Shown: one piece after another, positions 45,537-54,504 of the stretch
How the letters are laid out: each line of letters begins with the position of its first letter
Numbering within the stretch: the stretch's first letter is position 1
Source of the DNA: Mesorhizobium onobrychidis
Lineage (GTDB): Bacteria; Pseudomonadota; Alphaproteobacteria; Rhizobiales; Rhizobiaceae
Reading direction: 5' to 3'
DNA: 64,000 bases
Assembly: GCF_024707545.1 (NCBI RefSeq)
Contig: NZ_CP062229.1
Location: 3,887,501-3,951,500 of the forward strand
Program-made: the position numbers and the translations under genes
Notes under the pieces: model-generated
The model's input: only the letters and a program-made list of their open reading frames with translations
What the model was told of the DNA's origin: nothing
The model's database searches: none

Positions 45537-46209
45537 TCAATGCAGGACCTTGCCGAGAAACCGTCGCACCAACGGCAGGGCGACTTCGAAATGGGTCTCC
45601 AGCAGCCAGTGCCCTGCGTCGTCCAGCAAATGCAGTTCGGCCTCCGGGAGATCGCGCAGATAGGCGCGCGCTGCCGGCTCAGGCATGTATTCGTCCTTCG
45701 GCCCCCAAAGGATCATTGCCGGCGGCCGCTGCTCACGCAGGTATTCCTGGTAACGAGGGAACCAGTCGAGATTAGCCTTGAGCTTCTCCATCAGCCCGAC
45801 TGAAAGCGCACGGCGCACAGGCGTATCCATCAGCGGCCAATGCAACTTCCACAGATCGGGCGGCACACGTCGAGCGACGTCGTCATCGACTTCGCCTACG
45901 AACTCGGCGCGAAAACCGTCCTCGCTCACCGCCTTTTCGAGCGGCGCACGGTTCGCTGGTGAAGGATCCCGCCAGAAACGCCGGATCGGGGGTGCCACTG
46001 TAGCCAAAGCCGGGGAAATCCGGCGCGACCGTCCGCCAGCGATCGGCGAGCGCCGGCATCAGCCGGCGATATTGGAAGGATGAGCAGGGATAGCCATGCG
46101 GAAGCAGCAGCACCGGCGCGGCTTGAGGGCCTGCGTCTCTGAAAAAGACCGTCTCGCCTTCGATCGTGCGGGTGCCGTGGCGCACCTCCAGGACGCTCCT
46201 GTCGTTCAT
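45537..46209 (-). pseudogene. Alpha/beta hydrolase with internal deletion and frameshift
   Basis: Two overlapping minus-strand frames together make a hydrolase. The first (46209 to about 45960) holds the N-terminal core: [26 protein letters not shown] (oxyanion HG motif) and [15 protein letters not shown]. The second (from about 46000 to 45537) holds the lid and C-terminus: [31 protein letters not shown] (acid) and LLDDAGHWLLETH (catalytic His). The segment between them, which should carry the nucleophile elbow, is missing, and the frames do not match. The gene is therefore inactive. It is followed by no recognisable partner. Confidence 0.8.
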
Positions 46210-46497
46210 GGACGCTTCTCTGATCTTTGATCTTGCAGACGTTGAACCGTAGCTGGTCTAACGCCTTTTAGCCGGTATGCGTTCCGACTGCGCTCGACGC
46301 CGATCGAGCTGCCTCATCGCTTCTGGGGCAATCCTGCTGGTCGACTTCTTCTATCTGCCGGCCAGTTTCTGTGGTATGTAGATGCCGCAATTCCATGCGG
46401 GAGACGCGGATATTCCGCTCTGTCGTGCAAGGGGCGCATGCCGTGTCGGCACGCGCAGATCGTCCAAGGCAGATTTGGCGATCGGGGAGGGAATGCC

Positions 46498-46878
46498 ATG
46501 CATGCAATCGCGTTTTTCGCCGTCGTCTCCGTTGCGACGTTCATCACAAACCAATCGCAGGCACAGGATGCCGCCGCGGGTGAGAAGGTCTTCACCAAAT
46601 GCAAGGTCTGTCACGTCGTGGACAAGGACCAGAACAAGGTCGGTCCGTCGTTGAGCGGCGTCATCGGCCGGACGGCCGGCACGCATCCGGGATTCAAGTA
46701 TTCTAAAGCCATGACCGAGGCGGGTAAATCTGGCGTCAAATGGGACGAAGCCACGCTGACGAATTACCTTCGCGATCCCAAGGCCATGATCAAAGGTGGG
46801 AAGATGGCGTTTCCCGGTCTCAAAAAGGACGAGGATCTCGCCAACGTCATCGCCTATCTGAAGCAATTCTCCAAATGA
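46498..46878 (+). CDS. Periplasmic c-type cytochrome (cytochrome c2-like)
   Basis: The 126-residue precursor starts at ATG 46498 behind GGGGAGGGA. It has a signal peptide (HAIAFFAVVSVATFITNQSQAQ) and one class I haem site: KCKVCH with the axial Met in KGGKMAFPGL. The GPSLSGVIGRTAGTHPGFKYS segment is characteristic of cytochrome c2/c550 proteins. It likely donates electrons to the alternative oxidase encoded downstream on the opposite strand (inference from location). The stop overlaps a tiny ORF leading into ctaB. Confidence 0.93.
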   Translation: MHAIAFFAVVSVATFITNQSQAQDAAAGEKVFTKCKVCHVVDKDQNKVGPSLSGVIGRTAGTHPGFKYSKAMTEAGKSGVKWDEATLTNYLRDPKAMIKGGKMAFPGLKKDEDLANVIAYLKQFSK

Positions 46879-46964
46879 CCCGGTTCTTCCGCCAGGAAGT
46901 AACCTGGCTCTTCCGCCGGCTGATGGGCCGGCCAGATTGCCTGTCCCCATCGGTGGTCGCCTGA
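46875..46964 (+). CDS. Candidate 29-codon ORF between cytochrome c and ctaB
   Basis: The frame MTRFFRQEVTWLFRRLMGRP... starts at an ATG overlapping the cytochrome c stop (ATGA) and ends with a TGA directly abutting the ctaB ATG (TGAATG). It may serve to couple translation of the two genes or be a real micro-protein. There is no conservation evidence available from the sequence alone. Confidence 0.33.
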   Translation: MTRFFRQEVTWLFRRLMGRPDCLSPSVVA

Positions 46965-47894
46965 ATGTCGACTCGGGAAAGCGGCCTCAAGGATACCGGT
47001 ATCCAGATCTCGGAAGCGACGGTCAGTGATTTTTTCGCGCTTCTGAAACCACGCGTCATGGCGCTTGCTGTTTTTACCGCTTTCGTCGGCCTGATGGTGG
47101 CGCCTGGGGCAATGAATCCGGTCATCGCCGTGATTGCAATCGGTGCAATTGCGGTTGGAGCGGGAGCGGCCGGGGCACTCAACATGTGGTACGATGCCGA
47201 TATTGACGCGCTGATGTCGCGCACGTCGAAGCGGCCGGTCCCGTCAGGCCGGGTCATGCCAGGCGAAGCTCTCGGCTTCGGCCTGGTGCTTTCCGTACTT
47301 TCGGTCATGACGCTCGGCGTGCTGGTTGGGTGGCTTGCCGCATCGCTGCTGGCTTTCACCATCTTCTTCTACGTCGTCATCTACACGATGTGGCTGAAAC
47401 GCTCGACGCCGCAGAATATCGTCATAGGCGGCGCCGCGGGTGCCCTTCCTCCTGTCATCGGGTGGACGGCGGCCACCGGCGCCGTCGGGGCTGAAAGTCT
47501 CATCCTGTTTCTGATCATCTTCCTCTGGACACCGCCGCATTTCTGGGCGCTCGCGCTGTTCAAGATCGGCGACTATGCTGCTGCCGGCATTCCCATGATG
47601 CCGAACGTGGCCGGCCAGGCTTCGACCAGAAAACAGATCTTCGTCTATTCACTGATCCTGGCACCAATCGGCGTGCTGCCTTGGGCCTTTGGATTCGCGA
47701 GCGGATTGTACGGGATTGTTTCGGCCGCATTGGGCGCGGGTTTCATCTGGCATGCCTGGAAGCTTCTGGTCGACAACGAGATGAAATTGGCAAAGGCGCT
47801 GTTTGCCTATTCCATTCTCTATCTTTTCGCGATCTTTGCCGTGCTGCTTGCCGATACCATTGCAATGCGTGCCGTCATGTCAGCCGGAAATTGA
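46965..47894 (+). CDS. ctaB: Protoheme IX farnesyltransferase (haem O synthase)
   Basis: CtaB/CyoE farnesylates haem B to haem O, the first step to the haem A of aa3 oxidases. The 309-residue protein has about nine membrane helices and the UbiA-family Asp motifs [23 protein letters not shown] (first) and the later [23 protein letters not shown]. The [15 protein letters not shown] start is typical. It sits beside, but divergent in direction from, the cox operon at 49.8-54.4 kb, which it presumably serves. Confidence 0.95.
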   Translation: MSTRESGLKDTGIQISEATVSDFFALLKPRVMALAVFTAFVGLMVAPGAMNPVIAVIAIGAIAVGAGAAGALNMWYDADIDALMSRTSKRPVPSGRVMPGEALGFGLVLSVLSVMTLGVLVGWLAASLLAFTIFFYVVIYTMWLKRSTPQNIVIGGAAGALPPVIGWTAATGAVGAESLILFLIIFLWTPPHFWALALFKIGDYAAAGIPMMPNVAGQASTRKQIFVYSLILAPIGVLPWAFGFASGLYGIVSAALGAGFIWHAWKLLVDNEMKLAKALFAYSILYLFAIFAVLLADTIAMRAVMSAGN

Positions 47895-48000
47895 CGGCAT
47901 GACCTGCCTCGTGGCTGTGTTGAATCCCGATATTCTCGGATTGCTTCCGGTTGAGAATCGGCGATTGCTGAACGAGGTGCGCCCCGAACCTGCTCAAACC

Positions 48001-48081
48001 TCACATTGGCACTGCGCAGAATCCCAACAACAGCAGAATAACTACGCCAAGGCCGAGCATGAGAACGGTCTTTCCATCCAT
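48001..48081 (-). CDS. Candidate 26-residue single-helix membrane protein
   Basis: The minus-strand ORF MDGKTVLMLGLGVVILLLLG... is almost entirely one hydrophobic helix ending FCAVPM. A purine-rich GAAGGGTGAAGG lies 4-14 bases upstream of the ATG (48079-48081). A GTG start at 48090 would add three residues. It is convergent with ctaB. The hydrophobic pattern plus ribosome-binding site make it a plausible small protein. The remainder of 47895-48299 holds no other gene. Confidence 0.42.
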   Translation of the reverse strand: MDGKTVLMLGLGVVILLLLGFCAVPM

Positions 48082-48299
48082 GACCTTCACCCTTCAACCC
48101 AGCTTGGAGAATATCGAAGAAAGGCGGCTAGAGCTAGCCGGATCACCGGAGCCGCCCTCCCAAGACAAAGGGCGGCGACAAATCCCCTGCAAGAGCGTAT
48201 GTTGATCATGGTGCAGGTCGCGGTTTTGCGTGGCCAGTCACGCTGAACGACAGCACCGTAAAATCGCGACCTTACCGGACCTGGTCTGGAGGAATGGTC

Positions 48300-49118
48300 A
48301 TGGCAAGTTTTCACGTGATTGCAGGCGCCAGCGAGACGCTGGAGCACACCAGAATTCGAAAGATCGGCGTTTCCGACCTTTTCGACGCGCTCAAGCGTGG
48401 CGTCGACGATTTCATGGTCAAACCGTCGCATATCGTTTTCCTCTGCCTGATCTATCCGCTTGTCGGCGTCGTGCTCGCCGTCTGGACATCGGGCAACAAT
48501 GCGCTGCCGCTGTTGTTTCCGCTGGTGTCGGGTTTTGCGCTGATCGGTCCATTCGCGGCGATCGGCCTCTATGAGATCAGCCGGCGACGGGAGGCCGGGC
48601 TCGACGCCTCCTGGAGCCACGCTTTCGGCGTCAGGAATTCTCCGGCGCTGCCGGCCATCGCGGCGGTCGGGATCATGCTGCTTGCGATCTTCATCGCCTG
48701 GCTTTTGACCGCGCAGATGTTTTACCAGCAAGTGTTCGGCCCGGCCCCGCCGGAATCGCTCTCCAGCTTCATCAGTGAAATATTCGCCACCGGGCGCGGC
48801 TGGACGCTGATTATCCTTGGCCACGCCATCGGCTTCGTCTTCGCCGCGGTCGTGTTGTGCACCACGGTCGTCGCGTTCCCGTTGTTGCTCGACCGTGACG
48901 TCGGCGCCTACGAAGCCATCCACACCTCGGTGCGCGTGGTCCTGGCGAACCCGATCGTGATGGCTGTGTGGGGCCTGATTGTCGCCGTCGCCCTGATCAT
49001 AGGCTCGCTGCCGGTGTTCGCCGGGTTGGCGGTGGTGCTGCCGATCCTCGGTCACGCCACCTGGCACGTCTATCGCAAAGTCGTGGAATCGCCGGCTTCC
49101 ACCAGACCGGCGGACTGA
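48300..49118 (+). CDS. DUF2189 membrane protein
   Basis: The 272-residue protein has a short N-terminal cytoplasmic part (IRKIGVSDLFDALKRGVDDFMVKPSH, typical of DUF2189) and about six membrane helices. GGAGGA touches an ATG at 48294 but is well spaced for the ATG at 48300, so the latter was chosen. The DUF2189 family is widespread in alphaproteobacteria and often lies near cytochrome oxidase genes. Its function is not established. Confidence 0.85.
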   Translation: MASFHVIAGASETLEHTRIRKIGVSDLFDALKRGVDDFMVKPSHIVFLCLIYPLVGVVLAVWTSGNNALPLLFPLVSGFALIGPFAAIGLYEISRRREAGLDASWSHAFGVRNSPALPAIAAVGIMLLAIFIAWLLTAQMFYQQVFGPAPPESLSSFISEIFATGRGWTLIILGHAIGFVFAAVVLCTTVVAFPLLLDRDVGAYEAIHTSVRVVLANPIVMAVWGLIVAVALIIGSLPVFAGLAVVLPILGHATWHVYRKVVESPASTRPAD

Positions 49119-49173
49119 AAAATCCTGCCTAGCCGTGCCGGCGAGCGCGCCCGGTGCGGCAAGGCCTGAGCGT

Positions 49174-49647
49174 TCAGTAAGCCGGGTAGCTAAAGCGGGC
49201 TTTCTGTGCGTCGCTGGTCAGGTTGCGGAAATCCTTGCCGCTGACATGCACGAGCGTCCTGTGGTCACCGCCCTCGAAATAGATGTCGGCGGCATTGCCG
49301 AGGCTTTCATCGAGGATCACCGGCACATCGTAGGCCGCGCCGATCGGCGGGATGGCGCCGGTGTCGCAATCCTTGAAAATCGACTCCACCTCGTCTTCGG
49401 AGGCGAGTCCGATACGTTTGTCCATGACATCCTGCAACGTGCCGAGCTCGATCCTGTGCGTGCTGGGGACCACGGCCAGCGCATAGCCACCGTCGTGGTG
49501 AACCACCACCGATTTGGCCATTATGCTGCCGGGCACATGCGCCGCTATGGCGGACTGCCTGCTTGTCGAAGTGCGGTGGTGCTCGACGGTGTCGTAGGAA
49601 ATTCCTTTCTCGTCGATAAAGTCCTTCAGTCTGTTTGCGATCGTCAT
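49174..49647 (-). CDS. YbaK/EbsC-type aminoacyl-tRNA deacylase domain protein
   Basis: The 157-residue protein (ATG 49645-49647, GGAGG upstream) has the YbaK/ProX fold: YDTVEHHRTSTSRQSAIAAHVPG, the conserved MAKSVVVHHDGGYALAVVP (catalytic-type Lys), GAIPPIGAAYDVPVILDESL and a C-terminal NLTSDAQKARFS. Members hydrolyse mischarged tRNAs such as Cys-tRNA-Pro. The exact substrate here is not predictable. Confidence 0.87.
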   Translation of the reverse strand: MTIANRLKDFIDEKGISYDTVEHHRTSTSRQSAIAAHVPGSIMAKSVVVHHDGGYALAVVPSTHRIELGTLQDVMDKRIGLASEDEVESIFKDCDTGAIPPIGAAYDVPVILDESLGNAADIYFEGGDHRTLVHVSGKDFRNLTSDAQKARFSYPAY

Positions 49648-49834
49648 CTTGAGCCTCCCTCGCTGGAGTTCGCGACGCATGTGGAAACGAGGGCATTCAT
49701 TTTGCTTCTGTCGTTTCCGCTACCAACAGAAATGGGCCAGCTGTCAATTGTTTCAAGGCACAGAGCGGCCCGCAAATAGCGCTTCCTGCTCTTGACAGGA
49801 GACGCCGTCGACAAACCCTGTACCCGGATGCGCG

Positions 49835-50239
49835 TCAGGGCTCGGCCCCAAAAAACACGGTCCGGGTGAGAAGCGTGTAATCCGATTCGAAGACCATCAT
49901 TGCCACGAACACCAGCACCAGTATCGGCGGCAATATAATCGCATATGTCAGCGCCAGCCGTTCCCAGGCCATGTGCATGAAGACCGCGACGATCAGCCCG
50001 GCCTTGAGCATCATGAAGATCAGGATCAGCGACCATCTGAGATAGCCGTGGAGTCCGAGATAATCGACCATATAGGAGCAGGCGCTGAGGATGAACAGCC
50101 ATGCCCAGACGACCAGATAGAGCTTGATCGGGTGCTCCTGATGAACCTCCGCGGGGGCGATGCCGGTTGCTGTCGCATCATGCGCTTGAGCTCCGTGCAG
50201 CGTATGTTGCCCCAGGCCATTTGCGGTTGCTTCAGCCAT
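49835..50239 (-). CDS. Cytochrome c oxidase subunit IV-type protein
   Basis: The 134-residue protein has three membrane helices (LYLVVWAWLFILSACSYMVDYLG, WSLILIFMMLKAGLIVAVFMHM, YAIILPPILVLVFVAMMVF) matching the COX4_pro/CyoD family. It is the last gene of the leftward cox operon. The region around its start codon is duplicated, so a nine-codon leader ORF (MALVRGRYG) overlaps the true ATG. Confidence 0.85.
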   Translation of the reverse strand: MAEATANGLGQHTLHGAQAHDATATGIAPAEVHQEHPIKLYLVVWAWLFILSACSYMVDYLGLHGYLRWSLILIFMMLKAGLIVAVFMHMAWERLALTYAIILPPILVLVFVAMMVFESDYTLLTRTVFFGAEP

Positions 50240-50279
50240 ATCTGCCTCTCACCAAAGCCATGTCTGCCTCTCACCAAAG
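50236..50279. repeat. 22-bp tandem duplication of the subunit IV start region
   Basis: CCATATCTGCCTCTCACCAAAG (50236-50257) is followed directly by CCATGTCTGCCTCTCACCAAAG (50258-50279). On the minus strand each copy supplies GAGAGG and an ATG. Confidence 0.85.
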
Positions 50280-50993
50280 ATAGAAGAATGCAAAAATGAA
50301 CACCCAGACCAGGTCGACGAAATGCCAGTAGAGCCCCATGATCTCGACGTTCTCGTAGCGACCCCTGCGGCTGGTGAAGAAACCAGGCCGTCCCGTGTCG
50401 TAATCGCCGCGCCAGACCTTTCGCGCCACGATGATCAGGAAGATCACCCCAAACGTCACATGGGTGCCGTGAAAGCCGGTGATCATGAAGAAGGATGACC
50501 CGAACTGCGCCGCACCCCACGGATTGCCCCAAGGCCGTACCCCTTCGGTGATCAGCTTGGTCCATTCGAAGGCCTGCATGCCGACGAAGGTCGCGCCGAG
50601 TGCTGCGGTCAGAAGCATGAGGATCGCCGTCTTGCGGCGGTCGTGGCGATAGCCGAAATTCACCGCCATGGCCATCGTTCCGCTGCTCGAGATCAGCACG
50701 AAGGTCATGATGGCGATAAGGATCAGTGGAATATCCGAGCCGCCGATATGAAGCGAAAAGACCTCGCTCGGATTGGGCCACGGCACTCGGGTAGACATGC
50801 GCGCCGTCATGTAGGAGAGCAGGAAGCAGCCGAAGATGAAGGTGTCGCTGAGCAGGAAGATCCACATCATGGCCTTGCCCCAGGACACGTTCTTGAACGC
50901 GCGCTGATCCGAGGACCAGTCGGCGGCGACGCCTTGCAAGCCCGCCGGCCGCGGCTGTGCTTGGCCAGTATGCGTCAGTGTCGTGTCTGCCAT
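50271..50993 (-). CDS. coxP: Cytochrome c oxidase subunit III (CoxP-like)
   Basis: The 240-residue haem-copper oxidase subunit III has seven predicted helices. Signatures are WGKAMMWIFLLSDTFIFGCFLLSYM, GMQAFEWTKLI and the conserved FFMITGFHGTHVTFGVIFLI with GLYWHFVDLVWVFIFAFFYLW at the C-terminus. The operon order II-I-III-III matches the alternative oxidase cluster coxMNOP described in Bradyrhizobium, hence the symbol. It starts 13 bases after the coxO-like stop. Confidence 0.85.
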   Translation of the reverse strand: MADTTLTHTGQAQPRPAGLQGVAADWSSDQRAFKNVSWGKAMMWIFLLSDTFIFGCFLLSYMTARMSTRVPWPNPSEVFSLHIGGSDIPLILIAIMTFVLISSSGTMAMAVNFGYRHDRRKTAILMLLTAALGATFVGMQAFEWTKLITEGVRPWGNPWGAAQFGSSFFMITGFHGTHVTFGVIFLIIVARKVWRGDYDTGRPGFFTSRRGRYENVEIMGLYWHFVDLVWVFIFAFFYLW

Positions 50994-51006
50994 CCGCCCG
51001 GCCCTC

Positions 51007-51711
51007 CTAGGTCAGCAACTGTCGGCAAATCTCGATAAAAGTAGCGGCCCAGCCGGCCAGAAGTGCGAAGATGGCGAGCCAGACGAAAAGCAGGAAATGC
51101 CAGTACATGGCGCACAATTCGACGCTGAGGCGAAGCCGCTCCGGCGGTGTTCCGTTCCAGGCGCCGGCAGTCGTTCTGCTCAAGGCGACCAGCCCTCCGA
51201 GTATGTGCAGGCCATGCATCCCGGTTATCAGGTAGAAAAAACTGTTGGCCGGATTGGCGGTCAGCAAGTAGCCGTCGGCGGTCAGTTCCCGCCATGCCAC
51301 AAGCTGTCCGATCAGGAAGACAAGCGCGGTGAGCCCAGCCGTGACGAGGCCGAGCCTGACCGTGTCGATTTGGCCCCGGCGCGCGGCGACCGAGGCGCAT
51401 TGCAGCGCGATGCTGCTCAGGACCAGCACGCCGGTGTTGAACCAGAGCACGCGCGGCAGCGGCAGCGCCTGCCAGTCCGACAGCGCCATGCGCATGAAAT
51501 AGGCGCTGGTGAAAAGTGCAAACAGGCAGCCGACGACGGCGAGGAAGACGCCGAGCCCGATCTTGGCAGTCGGCAGCGCCGATCCTTCCGGGCCGATAAT
51601 ATCCCCGATCACGCCTTGCTCGAGCCATGGCTTGGCCATCAGCCGCTGATGGGAAAGCCACCATCCGGCAAAGCCGACGATCACGAGGAGGAAGACCAGA
51701 ATGACGCTCAT
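51007..51711 (-). CDS. coxO: Second subunit III-type protein (CoxO-like)
   Basis: The 234-residue protein has about six to seven membrane helices and the subunit III C-terminal core (YLITGMHGLHILGGLVALSR, then MYWHFLLFVWLAIFALL). The N-terminal half is divergent and starts with a hydrophobic MSVILVFLLVIVGFAGWWLS. It overlaps the end of coxN by four bases. Two adjacent subunit III-type genes are also a feature of coxMNOP. Confidence 0.82.
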   Translation of the reverse strand: MSVILVFLLVIVGFAGWWLSHQRLMAKPWLEQGVIGDIIGPEGSALPTAKIGLGVFLAVVGCLFALFTSAYFMRMALSDWQALPLPRVLWFNTGVLVLSSIALQCASVAARRGQIDTVRLGLVTAGLTALVFLIGQLVAWRELTADGYLLTANPANSFFYLITGMHGLHILGGLVALSRTTAGAWNGTPPERLRLSVELCAMYWHFLLFVWLAIFALLAGWAATFIEICRQLLT

Positions 51712-53477
51712 GCCGGCTCCCTGGAAGATCCGAAGGAGCCCGGCATGTTTTGCGGGATAAAATCCTCCTTGGCACCCGGCACGCTGTAGTCATAGGCCCA
51801 GCGATAGACGATCGGCAGTTCCTTGCCGAAATTGCCATGGGCGGGCGGTGTTTCGGGCGTCTGCCATTCGAGTGTCGTGGCGCGCCACGGATTGCCGCCG
51901 GCCTCCCGGCCGTGGCGGATGCTCCAGATCAGATTGAACAGGAACACGACCTGGGCGAAGCCGACAAGGAACGCCATGATGCTGATGAACGAGTTCAGAT
52001 CGTGGGCCGAGTCGGTCATCACCGTCATATCGGTCAGTTCGTTGTAGCGGCGCGGCACGCCCATCAGGCCGAGGTAGTGCATGGGAAAGAAAATCAGATA
52101 GGCACCGAGGAAGGTGACCCAGAAATGGAACTGGCCCATTGCCTCGTTCAGCATCCGGCCGGTGACCTTCGGGTACCAGTGATAAATCGCCCCGAAGATC
52201 ACGAGGATCGGCGCGACGCCCATGACCATGTGGAAATGGGCAACGACGAACATCGTGTCCGACAGCGGAACGTCGACGACGACGTTGCCGAGAAACAATC
52301 CGGTTAGCCCGCCATTGACGAAGGTGACGATGAAGGCCAGGGCAAAAAGCATCGGTATGGTGAGGTGGATGTCGCCGCGCCACAGCGTCAGCACCCAGTT
52401 GTAGACCTTGATCGCGGTCGGGACGGCAATGATCAACGTCGTGGTGGCGAAGAAGAAGCCGAAATAGGGATGCATGCCGCTGACATACATGTGGTGCGCC
52501 CAGACCACGAAGCTCAGCGCGCCGATGCCGACGATGGCCCAGACCATCATCCGGTAGCCGAAGATGTTCTTGCGCGCATGGGTGCTGATCAGGTCGGATA
52601 CGATGCCGAAGGCCGGCAGCGCCACGATGTAGACCTCGGGGTGGCCGAAGAACCAGAACAGATGCTGGAACAGAATCGGGCTGCCGCCGCCGTGCTGCAA
52701 TTGCTCGCCCATCTCGACGATCGCCGGCATGAAGAAGCTGGTGCCGAGCGCCCGGTCGAACAGCATCATCACGCAGGCGACAAACAGCGCCGGGAAGGCG
52801 AGCAGCGCCATGACGGTCGCGGTGAAGATACCCCAGACGGTCAGCGGCAGGCGCATCAGCGTCATGCCGCGTGTGCGGGCCTGCAGCACCGTCACGACAT
52901 AGTTCAAGCCGCCCATGGTGAAGCCGATGATGAACAGGATCAGCGAGACGAGCATCAGGATGATGCCCCAGTCCTGGCCGCCTGGTGTGCCGGTCATGAT
53001 CGCCTGCGGCGGGTAGAGCGTCCAGCCGGCGCCGGTCGGTCCGCCGGGCGCAAAGAAGCTCGACACCAAAACCAGTACGGCAAGCAGGTAAATCCAGTAG
53101 CTCAGCATGTTGACATAGGGAAAGACCATGTCGCGTGCGCCGACCATCAGTGGGATCAGGTAGTTGCCGAAGCCACCCAGGAAGAGTGCTGTGAGCAGGT
53201 AGATCACCATGATCATGCCGTGCATGGTGATGAACTGGTAGTAGGCTTCCGGAGTGATGAAGTCGAACGTGCCGGGGAAGCCGAGCTGCAGCCGCATCAT
53301 CCAGGACAGCACCAGCGCCACCATGCCGATTGCCGTGGCCGTCGCCGAATACTGGATGGCGATGACCTTGGCGTCCTGCGAAAAGACGTATTTCGTCCAC
53401 CAGCTGTGCGGATGGTAAAGTTCCATCTCCGCGACTTCGGCCGGCGGTACCGCATCTGCAGGTGTGATATCGACCAT
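51708..53477 (-). CDS. coxN: Cytochrome c oxidase subunit I (CoxN-like)
   Basis: The 589-residue catalytic subunit has 12 helices. Haem a ligand His is in FITMHGMIMVIYL. The Cu-B/Tyr site is FWFFGHPEVYIVALPAFGI, the GHPEVY motif with the D/E channel Glu characteristic of type A1 oxidases. Further Cu-B histidines are in VVWAHHMYVSGM, and haem ligands in VVAHFHMVMG. It belongs to the aa3 class that reduces O2 to water using cytochrome c. It lies 85 bases after coxM. Confidence 0.95.
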   Translation of the reverse strand: MVDITPADAVPPAEVAEMELYHPHSWWTKYVFSQDAKVIAIQYSATATAIGMVALVLSWMMRLQLGFPGTFDFITPEAYYQFITMHGMIMVIYLLTALFLGGFGNYLIPLMVGARDMVFPYVNMLSYWIYLLAVLVLVSSFFAPGGPTGAGWTLYPPQAIMTGTPGGQDWGIILMLVSLILFIIGFTMGGLNYVVTVLQARTRGMTLMRLPLTVWGIFTATVMALLAFPALFVACVMMLFDRALGTSFFMPAIVEMGEQLQHGGGSPILFQHLFWFFGHPEVYIVALPAFGIVSDLISTHARKNIFGYRMMVWAIVGIGALSFVVWAHHMYVSGMHPYFGFFFATTTLIIAVPTAIKVYNWVLTLWRGDIHLTIPMLFALAFIVTFVNGGLTGLFLGNVVVDVPLSDTMFVVAHFHMVMGVAPILVIFGAIYHWYPKVTGRMLNEAMGQFHFWVTFLGAYLIFFPMHYLGLMGVPRRYNELTDMTVMTDSAHDLNSFISIMAFLVGFAQVVFLFNLIWSIRHGREAGGNPWRATTLEWQTPETPPAHGNFGKELPIVYRWAYDYSVPGAKEDFIPQNMPGSFGSSREPA

Positions 53478-53562
53478 AAGAACACTCCGTGCCCTTTTCG
53501 ACTAGGCTCGACAGTTTCGAGCCCTGCCGCAATTTCAAACCACGTCGCCGTCTTCCCGGCGT

Positions 53563-54378
53563 CTACTCTGCCGAGCCCACCTGCTGGGGGGCCGACAATT
53601 GCGCGAAAGTCTGCTGTTCGCCGAGCCACGCCAGATAGTCTTCCGGCGTATCGACCATGACCACGCCATTCATCAACGGGTGCCCCTGGCCACAAAGTTC
53701 GGCACACAGGACCTGAAAAGTTCCGGTCTTGGTCGGGGTGAACCAGAAATAGGTGACCGAGCCCGGGATCATGTCCATCTTGGCGCGGAATTCAGGGACG
53801 TAGAAATCATGCAGCACGTCGATCGAGCGGAGCAGCATCTTGACCGGCTTGCCGACCGGCAGATGCAGGTCGGCGGCTTCGACGACGACATCGTCCTGGC
53901 CGTTGGCATCACTGGCGTTCACGCCCAGGGGATTTTCAGGGCTGACGTTGCGGGTGTCGGATGTGCCGAGCTTGCCGTCCTTGCCGGGCAACCGGAAACT
54001 CCACTGCCATTGCTGGCCGACGACTTCGACCACTGTTGCGTCGCTTGGGACGCTGACGAACTGGTTCCAGACGAACAGGCCGGGAACCAGCATGGCCGTG
54101 ACCCCGATTGCGGTGACGATCGTCAGCCACCATTCGAGCCGCTTGTTCTCGGGTTCGTATGCCGCCTGATTGCCTTCCCGATGACGGAAGCGGAAGACGC
54201 AATAGGCCATGAATAGGACGACGGCGGCGAAGACGACGCCGGTAATCCAGAAGGTGATGATGATGGTGTTGTCGATATAGTCCCAGTTAGAGGCAATCGG
54301 CGTCCACCACCATGGGCTCAGGAAGTGGAACAACACTGAGCCCACAACTACCAAAACGAGTACAAGCGCTATGGCCAT
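53563..54378 (-). CDS. coxM: Cytochrome c oxidase subunit II (CoxM-like)
   Basis: The ATG at 54376-54378, behind GGGAGGAAACGG, gives 271 residues. An N-terminal helix and a second helix (ITFWITGVVFAAVVLFMAYCV) are followed by the cupredoxin domain. The Cu-A ligands are intact: VLHDFYVPEF and CAELCGQGHPLM. No C-terminal haem c domain is present, so this is not a caa3-type subunit. It is the first gene of the operon; the promoter should lie in 54379-54480. Confidence 0.93.
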   Translation of the reverse strand: MAIALVLVLVVVGSVLFHFLSPWWWTPIASNWDYIDNTIIITFWITGVVFAAVVLFMAYCVFRFRHREGNQAAYEPENKRLEWWLTIVTAIGVTAMLVPGLFVWNQFVSVPSDATVVEVVGQQWQWSFRLPGKDGKLGTSDTRNVSPENPLGVNASDANGQDDVVVEAADLHLPVGKPVKMLLRSIDVLHDFYVPEFRAKMDMIPGSVTYFWFTPTKTGTFQVLCAELCGQGHPLMNGVVMVDTPEDYLAWLGEQQTFAQLSAPQQVGSAE

Positions 54379-54504
54379 ATCCCGTTTCCTCCCGGCATTC
54401 CAAGGGCGCGAAGCCGTCCCAGGAAATGCCAAATGCATCATAGCTCGATTTCTGATCGAAATTCTAGTGCGGTCTTCCGGCCAGCCGAAACCGCAGTGGC
54501 GGTG

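Noticed and set aside
46268..46507. Minus-strand ORFs between the hydrolase pseudogene and cytochrome c
   Set aside because: Cys/His/Arg-rich translations typical of noncoding high-G+C DNA; overlap the cytochrome c start region.
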